21,877 bases of DNA from an uncultured Collinsella sp. (lineage in GTDB: Bacteria; Actinomycetota; Coriobacteriia; Coriobacteriales; Coriobacteriaceae), in NCBI GenBank assembly GCA_900547855.1, contig URIK01000011.1:1-21877 (forward strand). Reading direction: 5' to 3'. Positions 14,353 to 21,877 of this stretch are shown one piece after another (position 1 is the stretch's first letter; each line of letters opens with the position of its first letter). The notes under the pieces are model-generated. The model saw nothing but the letters and a program-made list of their open reading frames with translations. It had not been told where the DNA came from and ran no database searches. The translations under genes were made by a program, and so were the position numbers.

Positions 14353-15297
14353 CTATTCCTCGCGGTCGAACTCCTCATCGGCATTGAGCACGCGACCGCT
14401 GTAGTTGACGTGACTGGTCACGGCATCCATGTCACCGGTCTCGATAAAACGTGCGACCGTGCACTCGTAATCGCCCAGCGCGCGATCAAAGACCTCGGGG
14501 AAACTCTCGTTCGAGACCTCGTCGGTAAAGGGATTCTTCCATGTCAGATGGCCCAGGTTACCGGTGCGCTCGGGCAACTCCGTCGTCACGCGATGAGCAA
14601 GGCCGTCGAGCAGCGAGTAATCGTGCACCAAGCCCTCAACCAGCGAGATCGCGCGCGTCTTTGCGGAGCCGGCCGGCTCAATCGCGCGGTAAAGTCGCTG
14701 CATATTGGCAACGGCAGCACCGTACTCCCCCGCCGGAATGTCAATGCCGTACACGCGTCCGGCAACATAGCTCATCAGCACGCCGGCCACGCGATTGATG
14801 CGATCAGTGGTGACGATCTCGCCCGCCGGCGGGTAATCGTCAACCGTAGCGCCATCGCGTTTAAGCTGCAGCATCAGCACATCCAGGTCGCTCTCGATCA
14901 CGGCATGGACCTGACTGCTCGAATCCTCAAGCTCTGAATCGGACTCGACAATGCCAAACTGCTGCTCATAGACAAAGGGATGAGCGTTGCGGTCGAGCAC
15001 GTAATGAGACAGCAGGCCCAGCGCAAAGGCGCGACCCAAGCTGGCGTCGCGCGGCAGCAGATGCGACACGCCGTCGCGCAGGCACGCAAACTGACGAGAC
15101 ATGCGCGACCGATGCATGACCTGCGCCAGCAGCGTGCAGTCGGAAACACGCGGTGTCAGAATGTGAAAGAAAAACGGGTCGGGGCCTTGGTTGCCCAAGA
15201 TAAAGGCAATGCGCTCTTCATCGGACGTGATGACGCCCTGCGGAAGACGGTCGATGCTTTCCTCGCCAAACAGATGATGGGTGATAAGCGCGGGCAT
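14353..15297 (-). CDS. Zinc-dependent phospholipase C family protein
   Basis: A 314-residue protein resembling the zinc-dependent phospholipase C / S1-P1 nuclease helical fold (PF00882 type). Candidate zinc ligands appear in the usual order: ITHHLFG (His7, His8), GPDPFFFHI (Asp40, His45), LLSHYVLDRNAHPF (His98, Asp102, His106) and HAVIESDLD (His131, Glu135). No signal peptide is present, so unlike secreted clostridial PLC it should act in the cytoplasm, and phospholipase activity is doubtful. The ATG at 15297 has AAAGGAT upstream and begins the conserved segment; a start ten codons earlier does not. It lies between the two LytTR systems. Confidence 0.87.
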   Translation of the reverse strand: MPALITHHLFGEESIDRLPQGVITSDEERIAFILGNQGPDPFFFHILTPRVSDCTLLAQVMHRSRMSRQFACLRDGVSHLLPRDASLGRAFALGLLSHYVLDRNAHPFVYEQQFGIVESDSELEDSSSQVHAVIESDLDVLMLQLKRDGATVDDYPPAGEIVTTDRINRVAGVLMSYVAGRVYGIDIPAGEYGAAVANMQRLYRAIEPAGSAKTRAISLVEGLVHDYSLLDGLAHRVTTELPERTGNLGHLTWKNPFTDEVSNESFPEVFDRALGDYECTVARFIETGDMDAVTSHVNYSGRVLNADEEFDREE

Positions 15298-15329
15298 AAT
15301 GATCCTTTCGATTTCATTCGATGCCACCC

Positions 15330-15357
15330 ATTATGCCCACCGCGCGCCCATGCCAAA
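15330..15357 (-). promoter_or_regulatory. Possible promoter of the Zn-PLC family gene
   Basis: On the minus strand TTGGCA (complement of 15351-15356) and CATAAT (complement of 15330-15335) stand 15 bases apart; shifting the -35 by one base (TTTGGC) gives 16. The start codon is 32 bases beyond the -10. The spacing is a little short. Confidence 0.35.
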
Positions 15358-15389
15358 CCTGCGATGGTAAACGACGGCACGCAGACCGT

Positions 15390-16124
15390 CTACGCAAGCC
15401 CCAAGTGTGCTTTAACCTCGGCAGCGCGACGGCGGGACACGGGCACCGTCGAGGTTACGCGATCGAGTCTGAGCTCCATAAGACCCGTGGAACCGATCTC
15501 GACATTGTGCACGTCTTCCAAATTGACCAGATAGCTGCGATGAACGCGAATAAAGCCCTCGGAGACCAAGCGACGCTCGAGCGAAGAGATCGACTCATTG
15601 ATCAGGTACGTTCCCTCGGCGCAGATGGCGTTGCAAAAATCGGCGCGCGCCTCAAAGTAGCAGACGTCTGCGGCGGGAATGAACACCTTTTTGCCCCCGC
15701 GGTCCACCGTCAGACGCAAAGGCTGGCGCGGAGCGTGGATAACACGACGGGCACCCAAGGCTGCCTCGATCTTGTCGAGTGCCTTTGACAGGCGTGCGTC
15801 CTCGACCGGCTTGACGACATAGTCGACCGCATCGAGGTTATACGCATCGGCGGCAAACTCGGCAAACGCCGTCACAAACACAACCACCGGCGGCGTCTTT
15901 AGGTTCTGCAGCGTCTCGGCAAGCTCAATTCCCGAGCGACCGGGCATGGTAATGTCTAAAAACAGCACGTCGGGCTTGTTCGACAGAATCGACTCCACGG
16001 CTTCGGTGACATTGCCCGCCTCGGCAATCTGGCCCACACGCGTATCCTTTTCCAACAGATAGCGTAGCTCAGCCCTAATGGGAGGTTCGTCATCAACCAC
16101 CAAGATGTTCCAGCCTTCGGACAT
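15390..16124 (-). CDS. LytTR-family response regulator (system 2)
   Basis: Response regulator of 244 residues, close in design to the one at 9504-10220. The receiver has VVDDE (9-13), phospho-acceptor Asp57 in LFLDITMPG, Thr in VFVTAFA and Lys in VVKPVEDAR. The LytTR domain (about 135-244) includes FIRVHRSYLVNLED and ends VPVSRRRAAEVKAHLGLA. The ATG at 16124 has GAGGGGAAG upstream. It begins 38 bases after the cognate kinase stop. The two regulators differ most in the LytTR recognition region, so they probably bind different sites, though cross-talk is possible. Confidence 0.95.
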   Translation of the reverse strand: MSEGWNILVVDDEPPIRAELRYLLEKDTRVGQIAEAGNVTEAVESILSNKPDVLFLDITMPGRSGIELAETLQNLKTPPVVVFVTAFAEFAADAYNLDAVDYVVKPVEDARLSKALDKIEAALGARRVIHAPRQPLRLTVDRGGKKVFIPAADVCYFEARADFCNAICAEGTYLINESISSLERRLVSEGFIRVHRSYLVNLEDVHNVEIGSTGLMELRLDRVTSTVPVSRRRAAEVKAHLGLA

Positions 16125-16162
16125 ATGTGCTTCCCCTCTTTTTCTCTCAATCCAACCGCGTG

Positions 16163-17554
16163 CTACGCCGTCAACGGCGCGGGCTCATGCGGCTCGCCGT
16201 TCAGCTCGACGATGATCTGCGTTCCCACGCCCTCCTGGGACTTCACGCGCATGCCGGAATCTTCTCCGTAAAAGAAATGGATGCGCTGAAGCACGTTGAA
16301 GAGCGCCAGGCCGCAACCTCGCTTGACGGAGCCGTCGGCGGTAATGCTCTCGGGCTCCTCTCGGCGATGTTGCTCAAACAGATGCGCGCAGACCTCTTCG
16401 CTCATACCGATGCCGTCGTCCTCGACGATGATCTCCAAACCGTCATCGGTCTCGAAAGCCCTAACATGAATAGAAAGCGGCTCGGTCTCGCGCTGCGCGT
16501 GCTTGATGCAGTTTTCGAGCAACGGCTGCAAGATAAACGGCGGCACCATGCAATCGCGCACCTCAAAGTCGATATCGACCGAGACGCGCAGACGGCCGTC
16601 GCCATACCGGGCCTGCATAAGATTGATATAGCGAGTACCCTGTTCCACCTCGTGCTCGAGCGTGGTGAGCGTATCGGAATCAGAAAGCGTCTGACGGTAG
16701 TAATTGGAAAAGTCGATCAGCAGCGACCTGGCCTTGTCCGGCTCGGTACGTACGAGCGACACGATGGTGCTGATGGTATTGAATAGAAAATGAGGATCGA
16801 CCTGCGATTGCAAGGCGCGCAGCTCCACGCGGGCCGTAAGCTCGTCCTGGCGCTCGAGCTCAAAGCTCGCAAGCTGCGTGGAAATGAGGTCGGCAAAGCC
16901 CGAGGCAAGCGCCGTCTGGCGCATATCGATGCTGCTCAGACGGGGATAATACAGCTCGAGCGTGCCCACGCAATGCCCACGCACGGTAAGCGGTGCGACA
17001 ATACCGGCGCGCAGGCGCGGAAAGTAGCCACCCGTCTCGGTCGAGGCATCGCGCGAGAACACGCTTTGCTCACCGCTGTTAATCACGTTGAGCGTAGTCC
17101 GCAGCACCACCGGGGTGCCCGCAGGGCACTTTGCCGAGTCCTCGCCCCAGCTTGCCAGCACCTGCTTGCCGTCGGTAAAGCAGATGGCAGAAGCGATGGT
17201 CTCGGACAGGATGATTTTAGAGGCACCCAGGGCCGCTTCGGGCGTAAGACCGCGCGACGTATAGGCGAATATTTTTGATGCGATGGCGAGCGTACGGTCG
17301 GTTGCGCTCGATGTGAGGTCGTCGGGGACCACAAAGACATACGAGAAGAAGAAGCACAGCATGACCAGGCCGGCAATGACGACAACGCCTGGAACGGGAT
17401 TGGGGTTATCGGTTAAATCCCAGATAAGCAGCAAGATAAGCGCCGGAACGACGACACCAAGTAGGATGGCCTGAACCACATGCTGGGCCGTACGAAAGAC
17501 CTTAGTAGAGTTGTAACTCTTGCCCAGAATCAGCCTATTGAGATCCACTGTCAT
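16163..17554 (-). CDS. LytS/YehU-type sensor histidine kinase (system 2)
   Basis: Histidine kinase of 463 residues from the ATG, paralogous to the kinase at 10293-11636. Two membrane helices (about 26-46 and 54-76), a GAF-like region (about 85-225), phospho-acceptor His255 in DPHFLFNTIS, ATPase motifs QPLLENCIKHAQ, DDGIGMSEE and GCGLALFNVLQRI. The start is ambiguous: AAGGGG abuts the ATG at 17554, leaving no spacer, whereas a GTG two codons on (17548) has an ideal six-base spacing. I list the ATG by convention. Frames reaching 17617 run through a terminator and are rejected. The sensed signal is unknown. Confidence 0.93.
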   Translation of the reverse strand: MTVDLNRLILGKSYNSTKVFRTAQHVVQAILLGVVVPALILLLIWDLTDNPNPVPGVVVIAGLVMLCFFFSYVFVVPDDLTSSATDRTLAIASKIFAYTSRGLTPEAALGASKIILSETIASAICFTDGKQVLASWGEDSAKCPAGTPVVLRTTLNVINSGEQSVFSRDASTETGGYFPRLRAGIVAPLTVRGHCVGTLELYYPRLSSIDMRQTALASGFADLISTQLASFELERQDELTARVELRALQSQVDPHFLFNTISTIVSLVRTEPDKARSLLIDFSNYYRQTLSDSDTLTTLEHEVEQGTRYINLMQARYGDGRLRVSVDIDFEVRDCMVPPFILQPLLENCIKHAQRETEPLSIHVRAFETDDGLEIIVEDDGIGMSEEVCAHLFEQHRREEPESITADGSVKRGCGLALFNVLQRIHFFYGEDSGMRVKSQEGVGTQIIVELNGEPHEPAPLTA

Positions 17555-17580
17555 CCCCTTCTTACTGACGCACCCCATAG

Positions 17581-17608
17581 CAATAAAGAGGGCCGCAAGC
17601 GACCCTCT
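17581..17608 (-). terminator. Intrinsic terminator after the amidohydrolase gene
   Basis: On the minus strand AGAGGGTCGC (17608-17599) pairs with GCGGCCCTCT (17596-17587) with one G-U pair, then TTTATTG. It ends the permease-amidohydrolase transcript and lies only 32 bases before the kinase start. Confidence 0.8.
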
Positions 17609-17610
17609 CC

Positions 17611-17625
17611 ATTGCATTATGCAAT
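17611..17625. promoter_or_regulatory. Palindrome ATTGCAT-T-ATGCAAT, possible operator
   Basis: A perfect 7-base inverted repeat around one central base lies just upstream of the terminator hairpin and before kinase 2. Its size suits a dimeric repressor. It may instead overlap a weak -10 (CATAAT on the minus strand). No regulator can be named. Confidence 0.3.
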
Positions 17626-17666
17626 CAAATACTGTGTTTTACATCAAGCCATCGACAAACGGTATC

Positions 17667-18944
17667 TTAGGCGCTGTATTTGTTGGCCTCGCCAAAGGTG
17701 CCAGCCTCGACGATCCAGCCGTCCTTCATGATGACGTCCATGTTGTCGGTGTTGAGCACGTGGATGTCGGCGGCGACGTCACCGTTGACGACCAGCAGGT
17801 CGGCGCACTTACCGGCCTCGATGGAACCGGTCTCGTCCTCGATGTGGCACATCTTGGCACCGTTGAGGGTGGCGCAGGTGATGGTCTCGACCGGGGTGAA
17901 ACCGATCTTGTCGACGAACTCGTACATCTCCTCGATGGAGCAGGTGCCGTACGGGGTGACGAAGGAGAAGGAGTCGGAGCCGATCGTCATGACGACGCCG
18001 CGCTTCTTGGCCTCGCGCAGGCAGTCGTAGTTGCGCTGCAGCTCCTTCTCGACCAGGGTGCCCTCGTACTTGTCGTGCAGCTCGGGGACGTAGACGGGCG
18101 GATAGGTGGCGTACCAGGTGGGCAGGAAGGCGATCGTCGGGGTAAAGAAGGTGCCCTGCTCGGCCATGAGGTCCATGGTGCGCTCATCAATATCGAAGCC
18201 GTGGATCAGCTGCTCGCAGCCAAAGCGGACGGAATCGTAGGCAGCGGCGTGGTTGTTGTAGCAGTGGCTCCACACGGGGATACCGACCATCTTGGCCTCT
18301 TCGACCACGGCCTGGATCTCCTCGGAGCAGTAGTGCTGGTCGCGGCCGGAGTCCCAGCGCCAGATGCCGCCACCGGTAGCCCAGATCTTGATGGCATCGG
18401 GGTTCTCGCGCAGGCGACGACGGACGGCCTTGCGCAGATCCCAAGGACCGTCGACCTGATCGCCCCAGGGGTGCGATTCCTTGTTGAGCTCCTGGCTGCA
18501 GTGGTGGGAGTCGCCGTGGCCGGCAACGCGGCAGAAGCCAAGGCCGGTGGCCAGAACGCGCGGGCCCTTGAAGACGCCCTTGTCGATGCAGTCACGGATC
18601 TGGATACCAAAGCGGCCGATCTCGCAGACGGTGGTGAGGCCGTGGGTGAGGCAGTCGTAGGCCTGCTTGACGGCGACGGCCTGCTTCTCGAGGAGCGGCT
18701 GCATGACCCAGTCGGTGTCATCGTCGGTCAAGTTGCCCGAGAAGTGCAGGTGGGTGTCGATCAGGCCGGGAAGGACGGTCTTGCCGGCGGCGTCGATAAC
18801 CTCAACGCCCTCGGGAAGGTCCTGCATAGCACCGGCGTACTCGATCTTGCCGTTGTCGTCGACGAGAACAAGGGAGTTCTCGACCGGCTCGGCACCGGTA
18901 CCGTCGATGAGCTTGCCGCCAACGATTGCATACTTAGTGGACAT
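17667..18944 (-). CDS. Metal-dependent amidohydrolase (imidazolonepropionase/dipeptidase-like)
   Basis: A 425-residue cytoplasmic amidohydrolase with a TIM-barrel core and small beta-sandwich formed by both ends. Metal-site residues are visible: DTHLH (His65, His67), AIKIWATGGG with Lys186 as the likely carboxylated bridge, SHCYNN (His227), LIHGFD (His248) and IGSDSF (Asp324). This pattern matches the binuclear group that includes Xaa-Pro dipeptidases and related carboxypeptidases acting on N-blocked amino acids or dipeptides. The exact substrate is not readable. The ATG at 18944 has an ideal AAGGAGG. It follows the APC permease by 131 bases that contain a hairpin without T-run, so both are probably one operon: import, then hydrolysis. 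Confidence 0.9.
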   Translation of the reverse strand: MSTKYAIVGGKLIDGTGAEPVENSLVLVDDNGKIEYAGAMQDLPEGVEVIDAAGKTVLPGLIDTHLHFSGNLTDDDTDWVMQPLLEKQAVAVKQAYDCLTHGLTTVCEIGRFGIQIRDCIDKGVFKGPRVLATGLGFCRVAGHGDSHHCSQELNKESHPWGDQVDGPWDLRKAVRRRLRENPDAIKIWATGGGIWRWDSGRDQHYCSEEIQAVVEEAKMVGIPVWSHCYNNHAAAYDSVRFGCEQLIHGFDIDERTMDLMAEQGTFFTPTIAFLPTWYATYPPVYVPELHDKYEGTLVEKELQRNYDCLREAKKRGVVMTIGSDSFSFVTPYGTCSIEEMYEFVDKIGFTPVETITCATLNGAKMCHIEDETGSIEAGKCADLLVVNGDVAADIHVLNTDNMDVIMKDGWIVEAGTFGEANKYSA

Positions 18945-19016
18945 GGTTCCTCCTTATGGATCCATATAGTGGGCGAGGCCGTGTTGGGTTAAGGCCTCAC
19001 AAAGCTACCCAAGTGG

Positions 19017-19068
19017 TGCCGGGTTCGGTGCGCGGAAGAGAGGGTCCCGCGCACCTGATCCGCCCCGG
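19017..19068 (-). promoter_or_regulatory. Intercistronic hairpin between permease and amidohydrolase
   Basis: Bases 19027-19035 pair perfectly with 19047-19055 (GGTGCGCGG type), with an outer GCCGGG/CCCGGC stem. No T-run follows on the minus strand, so it is more likely an mRNA-processing or stabilising structure, or a weak attenuator, than a terminator. Confidence 0.5.
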
Positions 19069-19075
19069 CTCGGCG

Positions 19076-20527
19076 TTACTTTTTGCGGGAATTGGTGAAG
19101 GCCATGAGAGCCAGGCCAATAGCCAACCAACCGATCACGATGCTCCACTCCACCATGTTGAGGGAGGCGGGAGAGAACGGAATCACGAGCAGGCCGATGA
19201 TGATGGCGCAGGCAGCGATAGCGAGGCCGATGCCAAACTTGCCGCCGGGCACCTCGTAGGGACGAGGCAGGTCGGGCTCGGTGAAGCGCATGCGCAGGCA
19301 GGCGAGGGCGACCATACCGCAGGAGAAGATGAAGGCGAGAGCCGACACGTTGGTCAGAGGGATGAGCATGTTCTTGCCCAGGAACGGACCGATGACGGTG
19401 ATGACGCCCAGAACGACGCAGGCGAGCTTGGGAGCGCCGGACTTGGGGTCGACCTCGGCGAACTTCTCGGGCAGCTGGCCCTTGCGGCCCATGGCAAGCA
19501 TGATGCGGCTCGTGGCGCCGTAGAAGGAGTTCATCGGGCCCATGGGTCCAAGCGTGGCGATGACGAGCATGGCCAGGTACAGAAGCATGTTGATGCCCTT
19601 GAGGCAGGCAAGCGCGGGAACCGGGCTCTTAACAAACTCATGCCAGTCGAGGATGGTGCCGAACGAGTAGATGCAGACCATGTAGAAGCCGCCGGCGGCC
19701 AGCAGAGCCAGGGAGATGATCTTGCCGAACTTGTTCCAGTTGAGGCCCTCGGCTGCTTCCTCAGCCTGCTGAGGAATGGTGTCGAAACCGGCGTAGAAGA
19801 ACGGGGTCAGAACCAGGACCGACACGATGCCGGCGAACAGGCTGGTGCCCTCGGTAGCGGCCTTACCGCCGCCAGCGCCGGTGACCTGGGAGAACACGGG
19901 CATGGCGTTGTCCGGCGAGCCGGTGAACAGCGAGACGCCCATGGCGAGCAGCATGCCGCAGAGCAGAGCCTTGGTCAGGAAGGCCTGGAGCTTGGCGGCC
20001 GAGCTGGCACCGCGGAAGTTGAGGAAGATGACGTAGGCTGCGAAGCCGAGCGCGATCAGCGTCGGGAACAGGTAAACGTCGGCGCCCAGGATGGTGTAGA
20101 GCTTAACGGCGCGCAGCCACTCAAGACCGGGCAGGCTGCCGAACATCTCGGACACGAGGGTCGAAATGGCGATGGCCTCCCACGGGCACAGGATGCCGTT
20201 GCCCAGGGCCAAAAGCCAACCGGTGATGTAGCTCAGCGTACGGCCAAAGCTACGATCGACATACTCGACGATGCCGCCCGAGATGGGGATAGCAGCCGTG
20301 AGCTCACCGAAAACAGCTCCGACGGGCACGAGGAAGATTGCACCCAAGAGGAATGCGATCATAGCGGGAACGGGACCGCCGCCCACGACCATCCAGTCGC
20401 CGACCTGCAGAACCCAACCGGTACCGATGATGGCACCGAAACCGATGGTGAAGAAGTTCCAGAGCGAAAGCGTTTTCTTCATGCCGCCGTTATCCTCGAC
20501 TGCAACTTCTGCGTTCTTGTCCGCCAT
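19076..20527 (-). CDS. APC-superfamily amino acid permease
   Basis: A 483-residue, 12-helix permease of the amino acid-polyamine-organocation superfamily. The first helix carries FTIGFGAIIGTGW (26-38), the unwound substrate-binding motif of the family. FYAGFDTIPQQAEEA (about residue 255) matches the helix 6 region, and the tail TEPDLPRPYEVPGGKFG is typical. The ATG at 20527 has GGAGGGGAACA upstream; the frame start at 20566 does not. Many such proteins exchange or import amino acids with protons. Substrate unknown; pairing with the amidohydrolase suggests an amino-acid derivative or dipeptide. Confidence 0.94.
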   Translation of the reverse strand: MADKNAEVAVEDNGGMKKTLSLWNFFTIGFGAIIGTGWVLQVGDWMVVGGGPVPAMIAFLLGAIFLVPVGAVFGELTAAIPISGGIVEYVDRSFGRTLSYITGWLLALGNGILCPWEAIAISTLVSEMFGSLPGLEWLRAVKLYTILGADVYLFPTLIALGFAAYVIFLNFRGASSAAKLQAFLTKALLCGMLLAMGVSLFTGSPDNAMPVFSQVTGAGGGKAATEGTSLFAGIVSVLVLTPFFYAGFDTIPQQAEEAAEGLNWNKFGKIISLALLAAGGFYMVCIYSFGTILDWHEFVKSPVPALACLKGINMLLYLAMLVIATLGPMGPMNSFYGATSRIMLAMGRKGQLPEKFAEVDPKSGAPKLACVVLGVITVIGPFLGKNMLIPLTNVSALAFIFSCGMVALACLRMRFTEPDLPRPYEVPGGKFGIGLAIAACAIIIGLLVIPFSPASLNMVEWSIVIGWLAIGLALMAFTNSRKK

Positions 20528-20887
20528 TGTTCCCCTCCTTTCCTTTTTGACGCCCCTTGACGTCACCCCTTGCGCGGTCTGTTTTGCCGCGCTCTTTTAT
20601 TTCGTGGCTTTAAGATACGGCCTTGGCGCAGCAGCTCCGCTTGTAGCTCGACCGAAGGCAGAACTGCAAAACGAGCGGCGCCGTTTTTGGGACGAACGGC
20701 ACGGTTTGCCGCTCATTGTTGCCGCCCGTCCGACGGGCGTACGCTCATCGGACGCATATAGAGATGTTTTTGAGGCCGTGTGTTTTGCGCCTTTCGTACC
20801 GTTTACCGAGCTTTTGACGCGCGGACCCATTTGTTGCACATCTTTTTTGTAGGATGGACAGGTTATACATGAGACAAGGCGGTACGA
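20528..20887. other. Divergent intergenic region between permease and C39-like gene
   Basis: No gene recognised; a minus-strand frame (21004-20597) overlaps the peptidase start and has no family signal. It must hold the permease promoter (minus) and the peptidase promoter (plus). Notable features are two mutually exclusive hairpins: 20723-20728 with 20734-20739, and 20727-20733 with 20748-20754. A GCGCGG/CCGCGC stem (20572-20577 with 20587-20592) is followed by TCTTTTATTT on the plus strand. The palindrome TGACGTCA lies at 20558-20565, near the permease ribosome site. None can be assigned a regulator. Confidence 0.5.
20861..20866 (+). promoter_or_regulatory. Possible -10 box of the C39-like gene
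   Basis: TATACA in GGTTATACATG lies about 21 bases before the start codon at 20888. The sequence 17 bases upstream (CTTTTT) is a poor -35. A short leader of about 15 bases with AAGGCGG would result. Confidence 0.3.
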
Positions 20888-21877
20888 ATGGCATACGGAT
20901 ACAACGACGGTGATCAACGGCGACAAAGCGTTCGCCTTGCTGGCCGTACCACGCCGACGCCCGGAAGTGCCACAAGCAGCAATCCGCAACGTCCTCAAGA
21001 GCAACCCAGGCCTTCGTCTCGGCAGCAGTCAAGCAGAACACGGCAGAGCGGCCGTCTGAGCACGGGCACAAGCGCGCAGCAAGATAGCCGCTTTGGCGCG
21101 CGCACTCGACAGCGTCAGGCCGAGGTTCCGCAACTGCGCCGCAACGGCGCACGTCAGCCCGGCATCCATATCAACCGCTTCTTTTCGCATCCCCAAGGTG
21201 GACGCGACGGCAAGCCCTACCGCTCGACATCGCACGTGAATGCCCCCGCCCTGCCGGCTCGTCGACTTCGCCTCGCACTGTGCTCTATCCTCACCTTTCT
21301 GGTCTTTGTGCTTATGAGCTCCTGTATGTCCCACGGCTCGGCCGGTCTCGAGCCCACCGCCGAGGACAAGCTGCTCAAGGCCCCCGTCGCACCCGGTTAT
21401 TCTTTCGCCTTTTCGACCCCACGCTCGCAATGGCAAGCCGGCACGATGCCCCATATCTATCAGATCGACCCCGCGTGGTCGGAGCTGCCTTACGCCGGCG
21501 GCACCATCCGCCAAAATGCCTGCGGCCCTACGTGCCTCACCATGGTCTACATCTTTAAGACGGGACGCACCGATATGACCCCCGTCGATATGTGCGCGCT
21601 TTCTGAGGCGGGCAATTACGCCCCCACCGGTGCAACCGAATGGTCGTTTATGACGAGCGGCGCGTGGCAGTTGGGACTTAACGGAACGGAGCTCCATAAC
21701 GATCGCGACTCTATGACTCAGGCGCTGCGTTCGGGAGCGCCCGTCATCGCCGCCGTTCGGCCGGGCACCTTTACCAACGTGGGCCACTACATTGTGCTTT
21801 ACGGTATTGACGACACCGACCAGATTGGCGTCTACGACCCCAACTCGGCCAGCCGCAGCGCCCGCCGCTGGGGCGTC
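20888..21877 (+). CDS. Membrane-anchored C39-like cysteine peptidase (3' truncated)
   Basis: The only clear plus-strand gene: 330 codons, open at the window end. Residues 1-126 are rich in Gln, Ser, Arg and Pro with no fold apparent and should be cytoplasmic. One membrane helix spans about 127-146, ending in LMSSCMS. The outside part resembles the Peptidase_C39_2 family: QNACGPTCLTMVY (catalytic Cys212 after Gln209), VGHYIVLYGID (His300) and VYDPNS (Asp317), the papain-like triad. SSC just after the helix looks like a lipobox, but the long N-terminus argues against a lipoprotein signal. The ATG at 20888 has AAGGCGG five bases upstream. Target is probably an extracellular peptide or wall component; bacteriocin-leader processing would normally have the domain on the cytoplasmic side. 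Confidence 0.85.
   Translation, partial: MAYGYNDGDQRRQSVRLAGRTTPTPGSATSSNPQRPQEQPRPSSRQQSSRTRQSGRLSTGTSAQQDSRFGARTRQRQAEVPQLRRNGARQPGIHINRFFSHPQGGRDGKPYRSTSHVNAPALPARRLRLALCSILTFLVFVLMSSCMSHGSAGLEPTAEDKLLKAPVAPGYSFAFSTPRSQWQAGTMPHIYQIDPAWSELPYAGGTIRQNACGPTCLTMVYIFKTGRTDMTPVDMCALSEAGNYAPTGATEWSFMTSGAWQLGLNGTELHNDRDSMTQALRSGAPVIAAVRPGTFTNVGHYIVLYGIDDTDQIGVYDPNSASRSARRWGV

Noticed and set aside
17520..20560. Two plus-strand frames of about 490 and 534 codons
   Set aside because: They are antisense to the amidohydrolase and permease, have composition typical of mirrored GC-rich codons (runs of Gly, Asp, Val, Glu) and show no family motif.
20597..21004. Minus-strand frame of 135 codons upstream of the permease
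   Set aside because: It overlaps the start of the plus-strand peptidase, lacks a ribosome site and shows no recognisable motif.

Overview
The window is GC-rich, densely packed chromosomal DNA, with almost every gene on the minus strand. The gene set suggests a gut anaerobe of the Actinobacteria, most likely Coriobacteriia and Collinsella-like. It includes rubrerythrin, a cluster-less MutY-like glycosylase under an Rrf2 regulator, two LytS/LytTR-type two-component systems, a zinc-dependent phospholipase C family protein, and an APC permease paired with an amidohydrolase. The genus is an inference from gene content and style; nothing here proves it. Bases 1-27 are not genomic: they are Nextera/Tn5 library adapter, so the window begins at an artificial contig end.

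Layout. 28-1504: ABC exporter, cut by the contig end just before its signature motif. 1632-2987: rmuC. 3039-4129: a more AT-rich two-gene unit (nucleotidyltransferase-fold protein plus HTH protein, 4-base overlap) that resembles a toxin-antitoxin or abortive-infection module. 4253-4687 and 5121-5753: two unrecognised membrane proteins. 6026-8092: rubrerythrin, a MutY-like glycosylase and its Rrf2 regulator. 8452-8529: tRNA-Asp with its own promoter and terminator. 8941-9408: small metallophosphoesterase. 9504-12820: glycosyltransferase, histidine kinase and LytTR regulator in one operon. 12992-14251: Atg22-like MFS transporter. 14353-15297: Zn-PLC family protein. 15390-17554: second LytTR regulator and kinase pair. 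17667-20527: amidohydrolase and APC permease. 20888-end: the only clear plus-strand gene, a membrane-anchored C39-like peptidase, truncated by the window end.

The most unusual structure is a pair of about 165-base non-coding elements at 4941-5103 and 5839-6004. Each lies at the 3' side of a minus-strand gene. Each joins a conserved terminator hairpin, a conserved linker and an 86-base long-stem hairpin. The two long stems align without gaps and their central 26 bases are identical. The arms, however, differ by 11 double substitutions that keep the base pairs. This is strong covariation from only two copies and points to a selected structure or an arm-correcting process. A separate 39-base inverted repeat with a nested hairpin lies at 8638-8782, upstream of the tRNA.

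How the genes may work together. The Rrf2/glycosylase/rubrerythrin block looks like an oxidative-stress and DNA-repair neighbourhood. The two LytTR systems are paralogues in close proximity, each preceded by an intrinsic-terminator-like hairpin close to its first start codon. The permease and amidohydrolase probably import and hydrolyse one amino-acid-like or dipeptide-like substrate. These links are inferred from position and family, not shown by the sequence.
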